A DNA stretch of 64,000 bases from Drosophila pseudoobscura (taxonomy: Eukaryota > Arthropoda > Insecta > Diptera > Drosophilidae). How positions within the stretch are numbered: position 1 is the stretch's first letter; each line of letters starts with the position of its first letter. The position numbers and the translations under genes are program-made. Of this stretch, positions 1-8,699 are shown one piece after another. The notes under the pieces were generated by a model. That model had not been told where the DNA came from and ran no database searches. It saw only the letters and a program-made list of their open reading frames with translations. The stretch is taken from positions 18,485,001-18,549,000 of the forward strand of contig NC_046683.1 in NCBI RefSeq assembly GCF_009870125.1. Direction: 5' to 3'.

Positions 1-330
1 TTTCATGGTCGGCTTTGGCTATTGCAAATTATGAGTTCAAGGACCTCAGAACCTATAAGAGCCAGAGCATTCAAATTTGGTATCCACGCTCCTGTGATAT
101 CGGACCTTGACGAGTTAGTTTCCAAACCCCTTTCCGCCCCCGCAAAGGACGATAATCTGGTGCATAGAGAAAACTAAAGACGCACAATTGTAGAGAATGA
201 CCGCATCTATGAGATTGCTGTATCTGGATCAGATCGGATCATTTTTACGCAGCGCCCGACGACATGTTCAGACACGTTTTCTGTCTCTACCGGGACATCA
301 TCCTCTCTCTCTCTTATGTCTAATGCAGAG
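1..330 (+). mobile_element. DINE-1/ISY-like repeat fragment
   Basis: The sequence shares long stretches with the fuller copies at 28249-29185 and 48086-49000, for example the segment around TTTCATGGTCGGCTTTG and the later GGATCAGATCGGATCATTTTT. It lacks the head of the repeat, and the typical tail is replaced by CT-rich sequence. I recognise the family as resembling the Drosophila DINE-1/ISY/SGM Helitron-like repeats; this assignment is from memory of their style and not from a comparison. Confidence 0.6.
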
Positions 331-582
331 AGTATTAAACAAAGTAAGCTTCTGTATAAGGTCTGGGAATTTCAATTTTTCAATTTCATGTTGATCAGTC
401 TAGCATAAGTCTCCCTAGAAAAAACAATCAAAAACTTTATCCAGATATACGTATATAATATATTTGTGGGCTGAAAAACAAGCTAACATCGCAAGTATAT
501 CATAATTTATTCAGCTCCCATATTTTGTGATAGTAAAATAAGTTTTGGAAACATTTTTTTTTATTTATTTCCCTAGATCAAA

Positions 583-1281
583 ATGAATACGATCGATCAG
601 AAGAAAGCAGTCCGTCGAATCCATTCGTGTGGCAATAACTACTATAAAATGTTGGATGTGCCTCACAATGCCACAGAAGCTCAAATATTAATGTCCTTCA
701 AAAAGATGGCCAAGAAAGTACATCCAGATAAAAATTTCGACCCCAGAGCCACTGAGACCTTTCAAGCCCTTCTTAAGGCTAAAAATGTCTTATTGGATAG
801 TACCATGCGCAAAGAGTTCGATCAAAAACTACGTTGCAGCTATGGCGAGACCAGGTGGAATCGCAGGGGCAATAGCAAGCGAAGTGGCGGATCAAATGGC
901 GGACTCGACGCCGGACGTAATGGCGGCCGATTCTCGTTGTTCAAACCTCAATGGACCTTTATCGTATTGATAATCTTTGTCTTGATGGCCTATATCTTGT
1001 CTATTCCCAGCTATTGTCTGAATAGCTCTGAAGAAGTTTCCAGTAAAGTAGCCCGACCACTAACATAAAGGTTCCATTTTATTTAGCACAGAACCGGGAC
1101 TGCTTCACGAAATATAAACCTTTGGGAAACCTGTGGGAAATAATGGTCGAAAACAATTTTTGGAATACTATGCGGGATGCATGCAATGTTGAGATGCATT
1201 ACCGTGATACCTTGTTGGAGTATGCTCCCAAAATGCAGATGCCGTCGTGTGACAAGCTGGACTTTTTTACAAACGGATACT
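583..1281 (+). pseudogene. DNAJB12/14-type J-domain membrane protein, frameshifted (left copy)
   Basis: The open frame 583-1068 encodes 161 residues. Residues about 19-84 form a J domain with the HPD motif (VHPDKN), which in this family stimulates Hsp70 ATPase. A Gly/Ser-rich linker follows (about 96-120) and then one hydrophobic segment (about 126-146, WTFIVLIIFVLMAYILSIPS). The frame stops at TAA 1066. In the -1 frame, 1065-1281 encodes IKVPFYLAQNRD through PSCDKLDFFTNGY, which matches the C-terminal DUF1977-type domain of ER-membrane DNAJB12/DNAJB14 proteins. The parent was therefore longer and a single-base frameshift now separates the parts. The N-terminus is also shorter than the usual about 375-residue family members. 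No intron was seen. The same frameshift is in the right arm, so it predates the duplication. A shortened protein with J domain and anchor could still be made. Confidence 0.75.
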
Positions 1282-1378
1282 AGTTTTCATATAATTTGCT
1301 ACTTCGTCCTACTAAATTGATTTTCGATAACTAAATATGCTATAAGCTCAGTTGATGATAATCTTGTTTGTTTTAATT

Positions 1379-1617
1379 ATACCCGATACTCAAAATGAGT
1401 ACTGGGGTATTTTAGATTTGTGGTGAAAATGGATGTGTTACACACATCTAGAAAGAATCGTTTCCGACCCCATAAAGTACATACATGTACATATATTAAT
1501 CAGCATGAATAGCCGAGTCGATTGAGCCATGTCTGTCTGTCCGCATAGTGCTCAGATACTATTAAAGCAAGAGCAACGACATTTTATATCCAGACCTCTG
1601 TGATATATATGTGATAT
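1379..1617 (+). mobile_element. DINE-1/ISY-like repeat, head fragment
   Basis: It begins with the typical ATACCCGATACTCAAAATG head and runs through CGTTTCCGACCCCATAAAG and AGCCGAGTCGATTGAGCCATGTCTG to CTCTGTGATATATATG, where the LINE begins. The tail half is missing. Together with the fragment at 1-330 it flanks the J-protein relic on both sides. Confidence 0.65.
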
Positions 1618-2480
1618 ATGGCCGTCAGCCATCGGGTGCTACAGGGGGACAAACGGATGACGGGTCGGCTCGCACAACTGTGAACTCGGAACTGAGGCGC
1701 AGCCGCTCCGGTTAGTAATACCCGGTGCGGCCTGCGTCTCAAACCCACAGGGCACAGAGGGTTGCGAGCGAACCGTCATCCGCCGTAACTGTACACACCG
1801 GTGAAAGTGCGACTATACTCTCCCCGTGAGGGCGGCTGGAAACAGGTCCTGGCACGGTCATGTCTCTGCCAGGATGCTGGCGAATGGTAGTCGGGCGGAG
1901 AGAAGAAAACTCTCAGTCAAATTACCCCAATCCAAGGCGACACTGTTATATGCCGAGGGATGCATGGCCGGGGGGGTGCCCGGCCACTAATATGCGGACT
2001 CTGGATACCTGCCGACCTCCAGTGTAAATTAGGCTTCCCGGGGCAAGCGGGTTATGCCTCGGGTGACCAACCCCTTCCCGCCTACTCGTGGGAACAAAAA
2101 TGCCAAACAAATCATATATAACAAATAAAAACACCGCAAAGGAGCTCGGTACTCCTCTTAAAGTACCGGAGGGACAAGCCAATCCCCCTTTACCAGCGCC
2201 TGGGAAACCAGGTCCAAAGAAGACTGGGAAGGAGACTGAGTCGGTCCACCGTCTTCAGGCAGCGGCCGCAGCGAGGGGGGCCCGAAAACCCAATCGGGTC
2301 CTTCCAAGTCGGGTGGCTCCAAGGGCGAATCGGAGACCGGGGTGGCTGCCAAGCAGAGCGTAATCGCGGCTGGTAAGCGCACCGGGACCGAGGAACCCAT
2401 GGGGGCCCCGGCGAGCAGCGTCTCTGCACCACGGGGTGGAAAGCCGTCGTACCAGGACAGGAGACGAGCGGCTTTCATCC
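1618..2480 (+). mobile_element. LOA-type LINE (subfamily C), 5' UTR and ORF1 start, truncated
   Basis: A GC-rich 5' UTR-like leader (about 1618-2087) precedes an ORF1 start at 2088 (MGTKMPNKSYITNKN). The ORF1 frame runs 2088-2363 but leaves the correct frame near a G run at about 2274; the proper continuation (KSGGSKGESETGVAAKQS) is in another frame. The element stops abruptly at the inner edge of the inverted repeat. The right arm and spacer carry the same element further. Confidence 0.75.
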
Positions 2481-3597
2481 ACACCGTCCATTTTGGCGAG
2501 GGGCTCTAGCGACTCCTCATTTAGGACGAGGATAATCTGGCGCCTCTGCCCCTGGATGTCCTCTACCTTGGCCACCTTCCAATCGGCTGTGGGAAGGTGG
2601 GGGTTGCAGACCTGCAGTAGCCTGAGGATTTTCTCAGGTTCTGCAGGTTTTGCCGAGACCCATGCTCTGGCTTTCGGGCGGCTGGGAACATCCTCCCATC
2701 TCACGGCCTCCAGTTTCGTCCCTGGGTAGACCTCTTTCAAAGCAACCACCGCCTTCATGTAGAGGGCCGCAGAGCGAGCGTCTTGGCAGGCGATGGCTTT
2801 CACCTTGCCTTGATGCCACCCTGCGTCATCACACTTTGGCGGTGGTCCGCCGTTCTCCTCCAGTTCCTGTAGAAACCGCTCCTGGAGCTCGTTCTTCACC
2901 AGGTGCCACATATCGCGAGGGACACGGCTGTCCTCGGCGCCCCTGTCCAGGACACCGATCAGGGTCGTGCCCCTCGCCACCTCAGCGAACGACCGGTTCG
3001 TGAGGTGGGTCTTCACCCGCTTGGCTTGCTGGGCTTGGCCTGGCTGGTTAGCGGGGTCCTCCGCTGAGCGTTGCCGCTTGTTGGGTGCCTTGGCTGCGCC
3101 CTTTCCGGCTTTGGCTGGCTGGAAGAGTGGCAGGATTGAGGAGGCCCACAGCCTCTGCTCCTTTCCTTCTGCAAACGCCCTAAAGTTCGGATCCTCGTTG
3201 GACAGGATGAAAGCCGCTCGTCTCCTGTCCTGGTACGACGGCTTTCCTCCCCGTGGTGCAGAGACGCTGCTCGCCGGGGCCCCCATGGGTTCCACGGTCC
3301 CGGTGCGCTTACCAGCCGCGATTACGCTCTGCTTGGCAGCCACCCCGGTCTCCGATTCGCCCTTGGAGCCACCCGACTTGGAAGGACCCGATTGGGTTTT
3401 CGGGCCCCCCTCGCTGCGGCCGCTGCCTGAAGACGGTGGACCGACTCAGTCTCCTTCCCAGTCTTCTTTGGACCTGGTTTCCCAGGCGCTGGTAAAGGGG
3501 GATTGGCTTGTCCCTCCGGTACTTTAAGAGGAGTACCGAGCTCCTTTGCGGTGTTTTTATTTGTTATATATGATTTGTTTGGCATTTTTGTTCCCAC
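2481..3597 (-). pseudogene. LINE ORF1 protein (DUF4780-like), frameshifted and 3'-truncated
   Basis: The start is at 3597 (MGTKMPNKSY). After a frameshift near 3411 at a G run, the frame seen from 3343 continues through AAKQSVIAAGKR, a basic region (KRVKTH) and a domain beginning TTLIGVLDRGAEDSRVPRD and ending PTADWKVAKVEDIQGQRR. This domain is shared with the ORF1 proteins at 7353-8699 and 41671-43113 and resembles the DUF4780 domain found in fly LINE ORF1s, presumably nucleic-acid binding. The reading is lost at 2480, where the inverted copy begins (MDGVDESRSS is a junction product). This is an inactive fragment. Confidence 0.75.
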
Positions 3598-4067
3598 GAG
3601 TAGGCGGGAAGGGGTTGGTCACCCGAGGCATAACCCGCTTGCCCCGGGAAGCCTAATTTACACTGGAGGTCGGCAGGTATCCAGAGTCCGCATATTAGTG
3701 GCCGGGCACCCCCCCGGCCATGCATCCCTCGGCATATAACAGTGTCGCCTTGGATTGGGGTAATTTGACTGAGAGTTTTCTTCTCTCCGCCCGACTACCA
3801 TTCGCCAGCATCCTGGCAGAGACATGACCGTGCCAGGACCTGTTTCCAGCCGCCCTCACGGGGAGAGTATAGTCGCACTTTCACCGGTGTGTACAGTTAC
3901 GGCGGATGACGGTTCGCTCGCAACCCTCTGTGCCCTGTGGGTTTGAGACGCAGGCCGCACCGGGTATTACTAACCGGAGCGGCTGCGCCTCAGTTCCGAG
4001 TTCACAGTTGTGCGAGCCGACCCGTCATCCGTTTGTCCCCCTGTAGCACCCGATGGCTGACGGCCAT
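2481..4067 (-). mobile_element. LOA-type LINE (subfamily C), 5' UTR and most of ORF1
   Basis: Reading the minus strand from about 4067, the same leader as in the left arm is followed by the ORF1 start at 3597 and continues through the 0.72-kb spacer until it is cut at 2481 by the fold-back junction. No ORF2 is present. The element is therefore one 3'-truncated LINE, part of which has been copied in inverted orientation. Confidence 0.8.
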
Positions 4068-4315
4068 ATATCACATATATATCACAGAAGTCTGGATATA
4101 AAATGTCGTTGCTCTTGCTTTTATAGTATCTGAGCACTATGCGGACAGACAGACATGGCTCAATCGACTCGGCTATTCATGCTGATTAATATATGTACAT
4201 GTATGTACTTTATGGGGTCGGAAACGATTCTTTCTAGATGTGTGTAACACATCCATTTTCACCACAAATCTAAAATACCCCAGTACTCATTTTGAGTATC
4301 GGGTATAATTAAAAC
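4068..4315 (-). mobile_element. DINE-1/ISY-like repeat, head fragment (right arm)
   Basis: This is the mirror copy of 1379-1617, with the head at about 4306. It differs by a few bases, for example CTTCTGTG in place of CTCTGTG in the other arm. Confidence 0.65.
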
Positions 4316-4403
4316 AAACAAGATTATCATCAACTGAGCTTATAGCATATTTAGTTATCGAAAATCAATTTAGTAGGACGAAGTAGAAAATTATATGAAA
4401 ACT

Positions 4404-5114
4404 AGTATCCGTTTGTAAAAAAGTCCAGCTTGTCACACGACGGCATCTGCATTTTGGGAGCATACTCCAACAAGGTATCACGGTAATGCATCTCAACATT
4501 GCATGCATCCCGCATAGTATTCCAAAAATTGTTTTCGACCATTATTTCCCACAGGTTTCCCAAAGGTTTATATTTCGTGAAGCAGTCCCGGTTCTGTGCT
4601 AAATAAAATGGAACCTTTATGTTAGTGGTCGGGCTACTTTACTGGAAACTTCTTCAGAGCTATTCAGACAATAGCTGGGAATAGAGAAGAGATAGGCCAT
4701 CAAGACAAAGATTATCAATACGATAAAGGTCCATTGAGGTTTGAACAACGAGAATCGGCCGCCATTACGTCCGGCGTCGAGTCCGCCATTTGATCCACCA
4801 TTTGATCCGCCACTTCGCTTGCTATTGCCCCTGCGATTCCACCTGGTCTCGCCATAGCTGCAACGTAGTTTTTGATCGAACTCTTTGCGCATGGTACTAT
4901 CCAATAAGACATTTTTAGCCTTAAGAAGGGCTTGAAAGGTCTCAGTGGCTCTGGGGTCGAAATTTTTATCTGGATGTACTTTCTTGGCCATCTTTTTGAA
5001 GGACATTAATATTTGAGCTTCTGTGGCATTGTGAGGCACATCCAACATTTTATAGTAGTTATTGCCACACGAATGGATTCGACGGACTGCTTTCTTCTGA
5101 TCGATCGTATTCAT
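4404..5114 (-). pseudogene. DNAJB12/14-type J-domain membrane protein, frameshifted (right copy)
   Basis: The open frame 5114-4617 encodes 165 residues, four more than the left copy because SNGG is repeated. The J domain with HPD is unchanged. The membrane segment differs at two residues (AYLFSIPS here, AYILSIPS in the left arm). As on the left, the frame stops before the DUF1977-like C-terminal part, which is read in another frame from 4620 to 4404 and ends PSCDKLDFFTNGY. Both copies having equally open upstream frames could mean very recent duplication, gene conversion, or constraint on the shortened protein. Confidence 0.75.
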
Positions 5115-5329
5115 TTTGATCTAGGGAAATAAATAAAAAAAAATGTTTCCAAAACTTATTTTACTATCACAAAATATGGGAGCTGAATAAATTATGATAT
5201 ACTTGCGATGTTAGCTTGTTTTTCAGCCCACAAATATATTATATACGTATATCTGGATAAAGTTTTTGATTGTTTTTTCTAGGGAGACTTATGCTAGACT
5301 GATCAACATGAAATTGAAAAATTGAAATT

Positions 5330-5915
5330 CCCAGACCTTATACAGAAGCTTACTTTGTTTAATACTCTCTGCATTAAACATAAGAGAGAGAGAGGATGAT
5401 GTCCCGGTAGAGACAGAAAACGTGTCTGAACATGTCGTCGGGCGCTGCGTAAAAATGATCCGATCTGATCCAGATACAGCAATCTCATAGATGCGGTCAT
5501 TCTCTACAATTGTGCGTCTTTAGTTTTCTCTATGCACCAGATTATCGTCCTTTGCGGGGGCGGAAAGGGGTTTGGAAACTAACTCGTCAAGGTCCGATAT
5601 CACAGGAGCGTGGATACCAAATTTGAATGCTCTGGCTCTTATAGGTTCTGAGGTCCTTGAACTCATAATTTGCAATAGCCAAAGCCGACCATGAAACCTG
5701 TGTGTTAGAGAGAGACAGAGCGAGAAAGAATGAAATTATTTTCATGTTTCTGGCTATAATAATTATACGATCTGGTTTGCACTCTAGAAGATATAGTCAT
5801 CCTCTACGATTCTGCATTTTCAGTTTTCTTGTATCTTTGAAATTGTGGATGCCATTGATTTTCGCCTATTAAAGCTAGAGTAACTAAATTTGGTATGGCA
5901 AATTATGCAAAACAT
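5330..5915 (-). mobile_element. DINE-1/ISY-like repeat
   Basis: The inner part belongs to the right arm. It continues past 5696 with GTGTTAGAGAGAGACAGAGC and a more decayed section down to AATTTGGTATGGCAAATTATG. It has been the target of the solo LTR insertion at 5920. Confidence 0.6.
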
Positions 5916-5919
5916 ATGC

Positions 5920-6746
5920 TGTAACGGACCTACTTTTTGGGCCGCTTGAGTTTGCTGGGCTCGCTCAGCGGTCAGCAGATTCGTTGCAACGTATTTTTAT
6001 TGTTGCCCCCAATGACAAATAATAAAACCTTGCTCTTCTTTAATCTAATTTAGGGCTAGATATAACAGTTTCACTTATCTACAGATCTCCACCACGCGCG
6101 GGCTCTCGTCGGGTGTGGCAGCGTTGAGGCTAATGATTGGGGCCATTTGACCTCCGCTATTGCTTTGGCCCGCCACTCAAATCCGCACTCCCCTCTTAGC
6201 TTCCGCCGGCAAATGTGGATCACCTCCTAACTTAGACTCACTCTGGGGGCAGGCGGGGCCTGTCTTCCTGTTGCTGTATTCACTTCACTGCACTTCTTCG
6301 GGTATCACCGTACCGTATCTACCGTACCGGGTATCACTCGTACGTTTCGGCGGGGTTTCAATGTGCGCGCACGATCACTCATCCACGAAAGATCTCGCTT
6401 CGTCGCCGCAGCCTCCTTTTATAACCCCGCCTTAACGGGACCCCGGCTCGGCGTCGGTAACTTTTCATCGCCGTCTCCTGGTATGCACGGCCTTCGTAAC
6501 GGGACCTGGCCGGTGGCGTGATCCCATGCCCATATTTGGTCATGCGTCGGACCACTGCCGGCCCGATCCCGCCGTCTCCTCTGCCTCTCGCGTGTCTTTC
6601 TCTCTTCGCTACATCCGGATATCCGCGGGTATCCGGACTGACCTTCGCCTTATCCGGCCAGCCATCAGCCTTTATCCGGCCGTTCCACAGCCTTATCCGG
6701 CTGTGCTTCGGTCGAATTCGGCCTGTGGGAACCGCGGTTCCTCACA
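5920..6746 (-). mobile_element. Gypsy-type solo LTR with 4-bp target duplication
   Basis: The segment begins TGTAACGG and ends CTCACA, that is TG...CA termini, and is flanked on both sides by ATGC (5916-5919 and 6747-6750). The length of 827 bp and the lack of coding sequence fit a solo LTR left by LTR-LTR recombination. The minus orientation is inferred from a TATA box read on the minus strand (6416-6423) and because related sequence at about 62640-62870 lies upstream of minus-strand protease, integrase and gag. It is GC-rich in a repeated ATCCGG motif near 6611-6700, unlike its AT-rich neighbours. Confidence 0.75.
6416..6423 (-). promoter_or_regulatory. TATA box of the solo LTR
   Basis: The minus strand reads TTATAAAAGGAGG here, a good TATA box lying 323 nt inside the minus-strand 5' end of the LTR, a normal place for the U3/R promoter. 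The mapping is by motif only. Confidence 0.5.
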
Positions 6747-7352
6747 ATGCAAAATATGCAACAATTTCCTATGTTAATCAAATCAAAAAAATTTAAAAGC
6801 GATAAAGAAGGTAGTATATTATATATATTTATATTATATATATTATATATTTTATTATATTTTCATTTGTGTCTCTGGTCTGATGAGCTTGTGAGGTAGC
6901 TCAAAGGGGGCCTAGCTGAGGCCACCGGACGGGTCGCGGGTTGCGGATAGCGAACGGCCTACCTCGGTAGGTCAGCTGCGAATAAGCGGGCATCCCTCAC
7001 GGGAGAGTACCGAAATAAGCAGTCCCGGACAGCCAGCGGGTGTTCGCGAAGCAGCAACACTGACGATGCGCTTGTGGTGCCGCCTCAATAAGTAGCTCAC
7101 ACACTCCCATCCATACACAATACCTACCCATATCCCAACCCCCACATCCACCTCACACCGGGCCGGACTAAGTGTGTTACTCGACCCGTGCCGAGAGTCA
7201 GCCTGGCTGGGGGCCCGGTATAAAAAATAGCCCAGTCTCTAACGGAGGGCTCAGGGACTTGGCAGCCCCCTGTTCTAATGATGCCTTACCCGGGCAACGT
7301 GGATCTCTGCCCGGGCTGACCTTTCCCTTTCTCTGCATCTCGTGGGAACAAG

Positions 7353-8699
7353 ATGTATAACAATAAAAACAAAACTAACAAAAAAACAAATGAGTGCGGC
7401 GCTCCCCAAATGCCAACTGGGAGCAATCCCAAGCTCGGGAAGGCAGCGGCCCAAAGGCCTGGCCCAACCGGCTCTATAGTGGGGAATACCCACAAGGTGG
7501 AAGGTGCCTGTGCGAACCCGAGGGGGTCCCATCCCGAATCCGGTGTGGGTGGCAAGGTAACTCCCGAAGCTGACACCTTGGAAGGGAAGCTAAGCAATAT
7601 TGCGGCTGCCCGACCTTCTGGTAAAGCGGAGGGGGTTGACTTGCCGTCGACAAGTGCCCAAGCCAGACGATACTCATATGCCGAAAAGAGGAGTGCAGGG
7701 CACATACTCCGTCGGCAACACGCCAGCAGTGAAGCCAGCCCATCAGCCGAATGGCTGAAGAAGGTGGAATGGGCTTCGGCCGTACTTCCGGAGTTCACCT
7801 TAGAACAGAAAAAGGTGGCTCCCCAAGCCAAGAGGCAGCGCTCGCAGGAGACACCGGGACCGGTAGCAAAGCGCTCCAGAGTGCTGCCAAATGTCTCCTT
7901 TGCGCAGATTGCCAAGGAGAGAACGCTAATTGGTGTCCTCGACAAAGGCAGCGCAGAGGGGAGAATCCCAAGGAGTCAGTGGAAGTGGGTGGAAGCGGCA
8001 TTGGCCGACCGCTGCTTCGAACTCCTCGACAAAGACCCTGGACCTCCGCCAGTCTGCAAGGACATGGGGTGGTTCCAGGGCAATGTAAAGATAATTGCCT
8101 GCGAAGACGAGCGCTCTGTGAAGCTGTACAAAGCGGCGGTAGCGCAGGTCGGCGAGGTTTATGCTGGGGCGAAACTCGTCGCAGTCGACTGGAGCGAGGT
8201 GCCCAGCAGACCAAGGGCCAGAATTTGGGTGCCGGCTACCTTTAAGGAGCCAGAACGCATTCTCAAGATGTTGCAGAGGTGCAACCCAGGACTACCAACC
8301 TCCGATTGGAAGGTAGCCAAAGTTGAGACGACACAAGGGCCGACTAACCAGGCAGTTCTCGTTCTCAATAAAGAGTCGCTGGCCCCGATAGAGGCAGCAA
8401 AAGGAGAGCTCAACTTCGGCTTCAGCTCGGTCACCATCAAGGTGTACAAATCGGACGCGGCGGCCGCGGCGCTTCCTGTCGTCAACCCAGACGTGCAGGA
8501 TGTCGTTGCGGAGATCGAAGCGCCTGACGACGAGCTGGAGCCAGACCAGGAAGGCTTCTCCTCAGATACGGAATTGATGCTCGACTTCGAGTCAATGTGC
8601 CGAGAGAGAGTCTCAGACGACTCGGACGCGGACATCACGGTGGTGGAGAATCTTGAAGATGGTCCTAAGGATCCTTCAAATAAATCTCCACCACTGTAA
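7353..8699 (+). CDS. LINE ORF1 protein (DUF4780-like)
   Basis: This intact 448-residue frame starts MYNNKNKTNKKTNECG just after the 5' UTR. The N-terminal half is low-complexity and basic. Residues about 190-345 form the shared ORF1 domain (RTLIGVLDKGSAEGRIPRS ... WKVAKVETTQG), similar to DUF4780. The C-terminal tail is acidic. I see no CCHC zinc knuckles. By analogy with other LINE ORF1 proteins it should bind element RNA and form particles. It overlaps the ORF2 start, which suggests coupled or re-initiated translation. Confidence 0.8.
   Translation: MYNNKNKTNKKTNECGAPQMPTGSNPKLGKAAAQRPGPTGSIVGNTHKVEGACANPRGSHPESGVGGKVTPEADTLEGKLSNIAAARPSGKAEGVDLPSTSAQARRYSYAEKRSAGHILRRQHASSEASPSAEWLKKVEWASAVLPEFTLEQKKVAPQAKRQRSQETPGPVAKRSRVLPNVSFAQIAKERTLIGVLDKGSAEGRIPRSQWKWVEAALADRCFELLDKDPGPPPVCKDMGWFQGNVKIIACEDERSVKLYKAAVAQVGEVYAGAKLVAVDWSEVPSRPRARIWVPATFKEPERILKMLQRCNPGLPTSDWKVAKVETTQGPTNQAVLVLNKESLAPIEAAKGELNFGFSSVTIKVYKSDAAAAALPVVNPDVQDVVAEIEAPDDELEPDQEGFSSDTELMLDFESMCRERVSDDSDADITVVENLEDGPKDPSNKSPPL

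Larger units (their letters stand above)
1..2480 (+). repeat. Left arm of large inverted duplication
   Basis: This stretch is the reverse complement of 3205-5696. Paired positions add up to 5697 on the outer side and 5685 on the inner side, because the right arm has 12 extra bases in the Ser-Asn-Gly-Gly repeat of its J-protein. I noticed fewer than ten substitutions by eye over about 2.48 kb. The arm holds a DINE-like fragment, the J-protein relic, a second DINE-like fragment and the 5' part of a LOA-type LINE. It is cut by the window start, so the true arm is longer. The inner end is sharp, just after the shared sequence ending TTTCATCC. Confidence 0.95.
3205..5696 (-). repeat. Right arm of large inverted duplication
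   Basis: This is the reverse complement of 1-2480 plus a 12-base insertion at about 4791-4802. The inner edge lies at about 3205 and the outer homology continues past 5696 beyond what the window start shows. The spacer 2481-3204 is unique and belongs to the LINE ORF1, so the right arm plus spacer is the original and the left arm is the fold-back copy, at least on the inner side. Confidence 0.95.

Noticed and set aside
1618-1760. HDV-like ribozyme at the 5' end of the subfamily C LINE
   Set aside because: CCGTC/GACGG can pair, but the loop, P1.1 and P4 equivalents were not found, and the element start is not fixed by a target duplication.
2190-3527. Long plus-strand frames (for example 2967-3527) opposite the ORF1 region
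   Set aside because: They are antisense shadows of the GC-rich LINE ORF1 on the minus strand and show no domain of their own.
6875-6960. CTGATGAG near the 5' end of the second LINE as a hammerhead ribozyme core
   Set aside because: The stem after CTGATGA is not followed by the required GAAA and no helix III partner was found. I also could not fold it as an HDV-like ribozyme.
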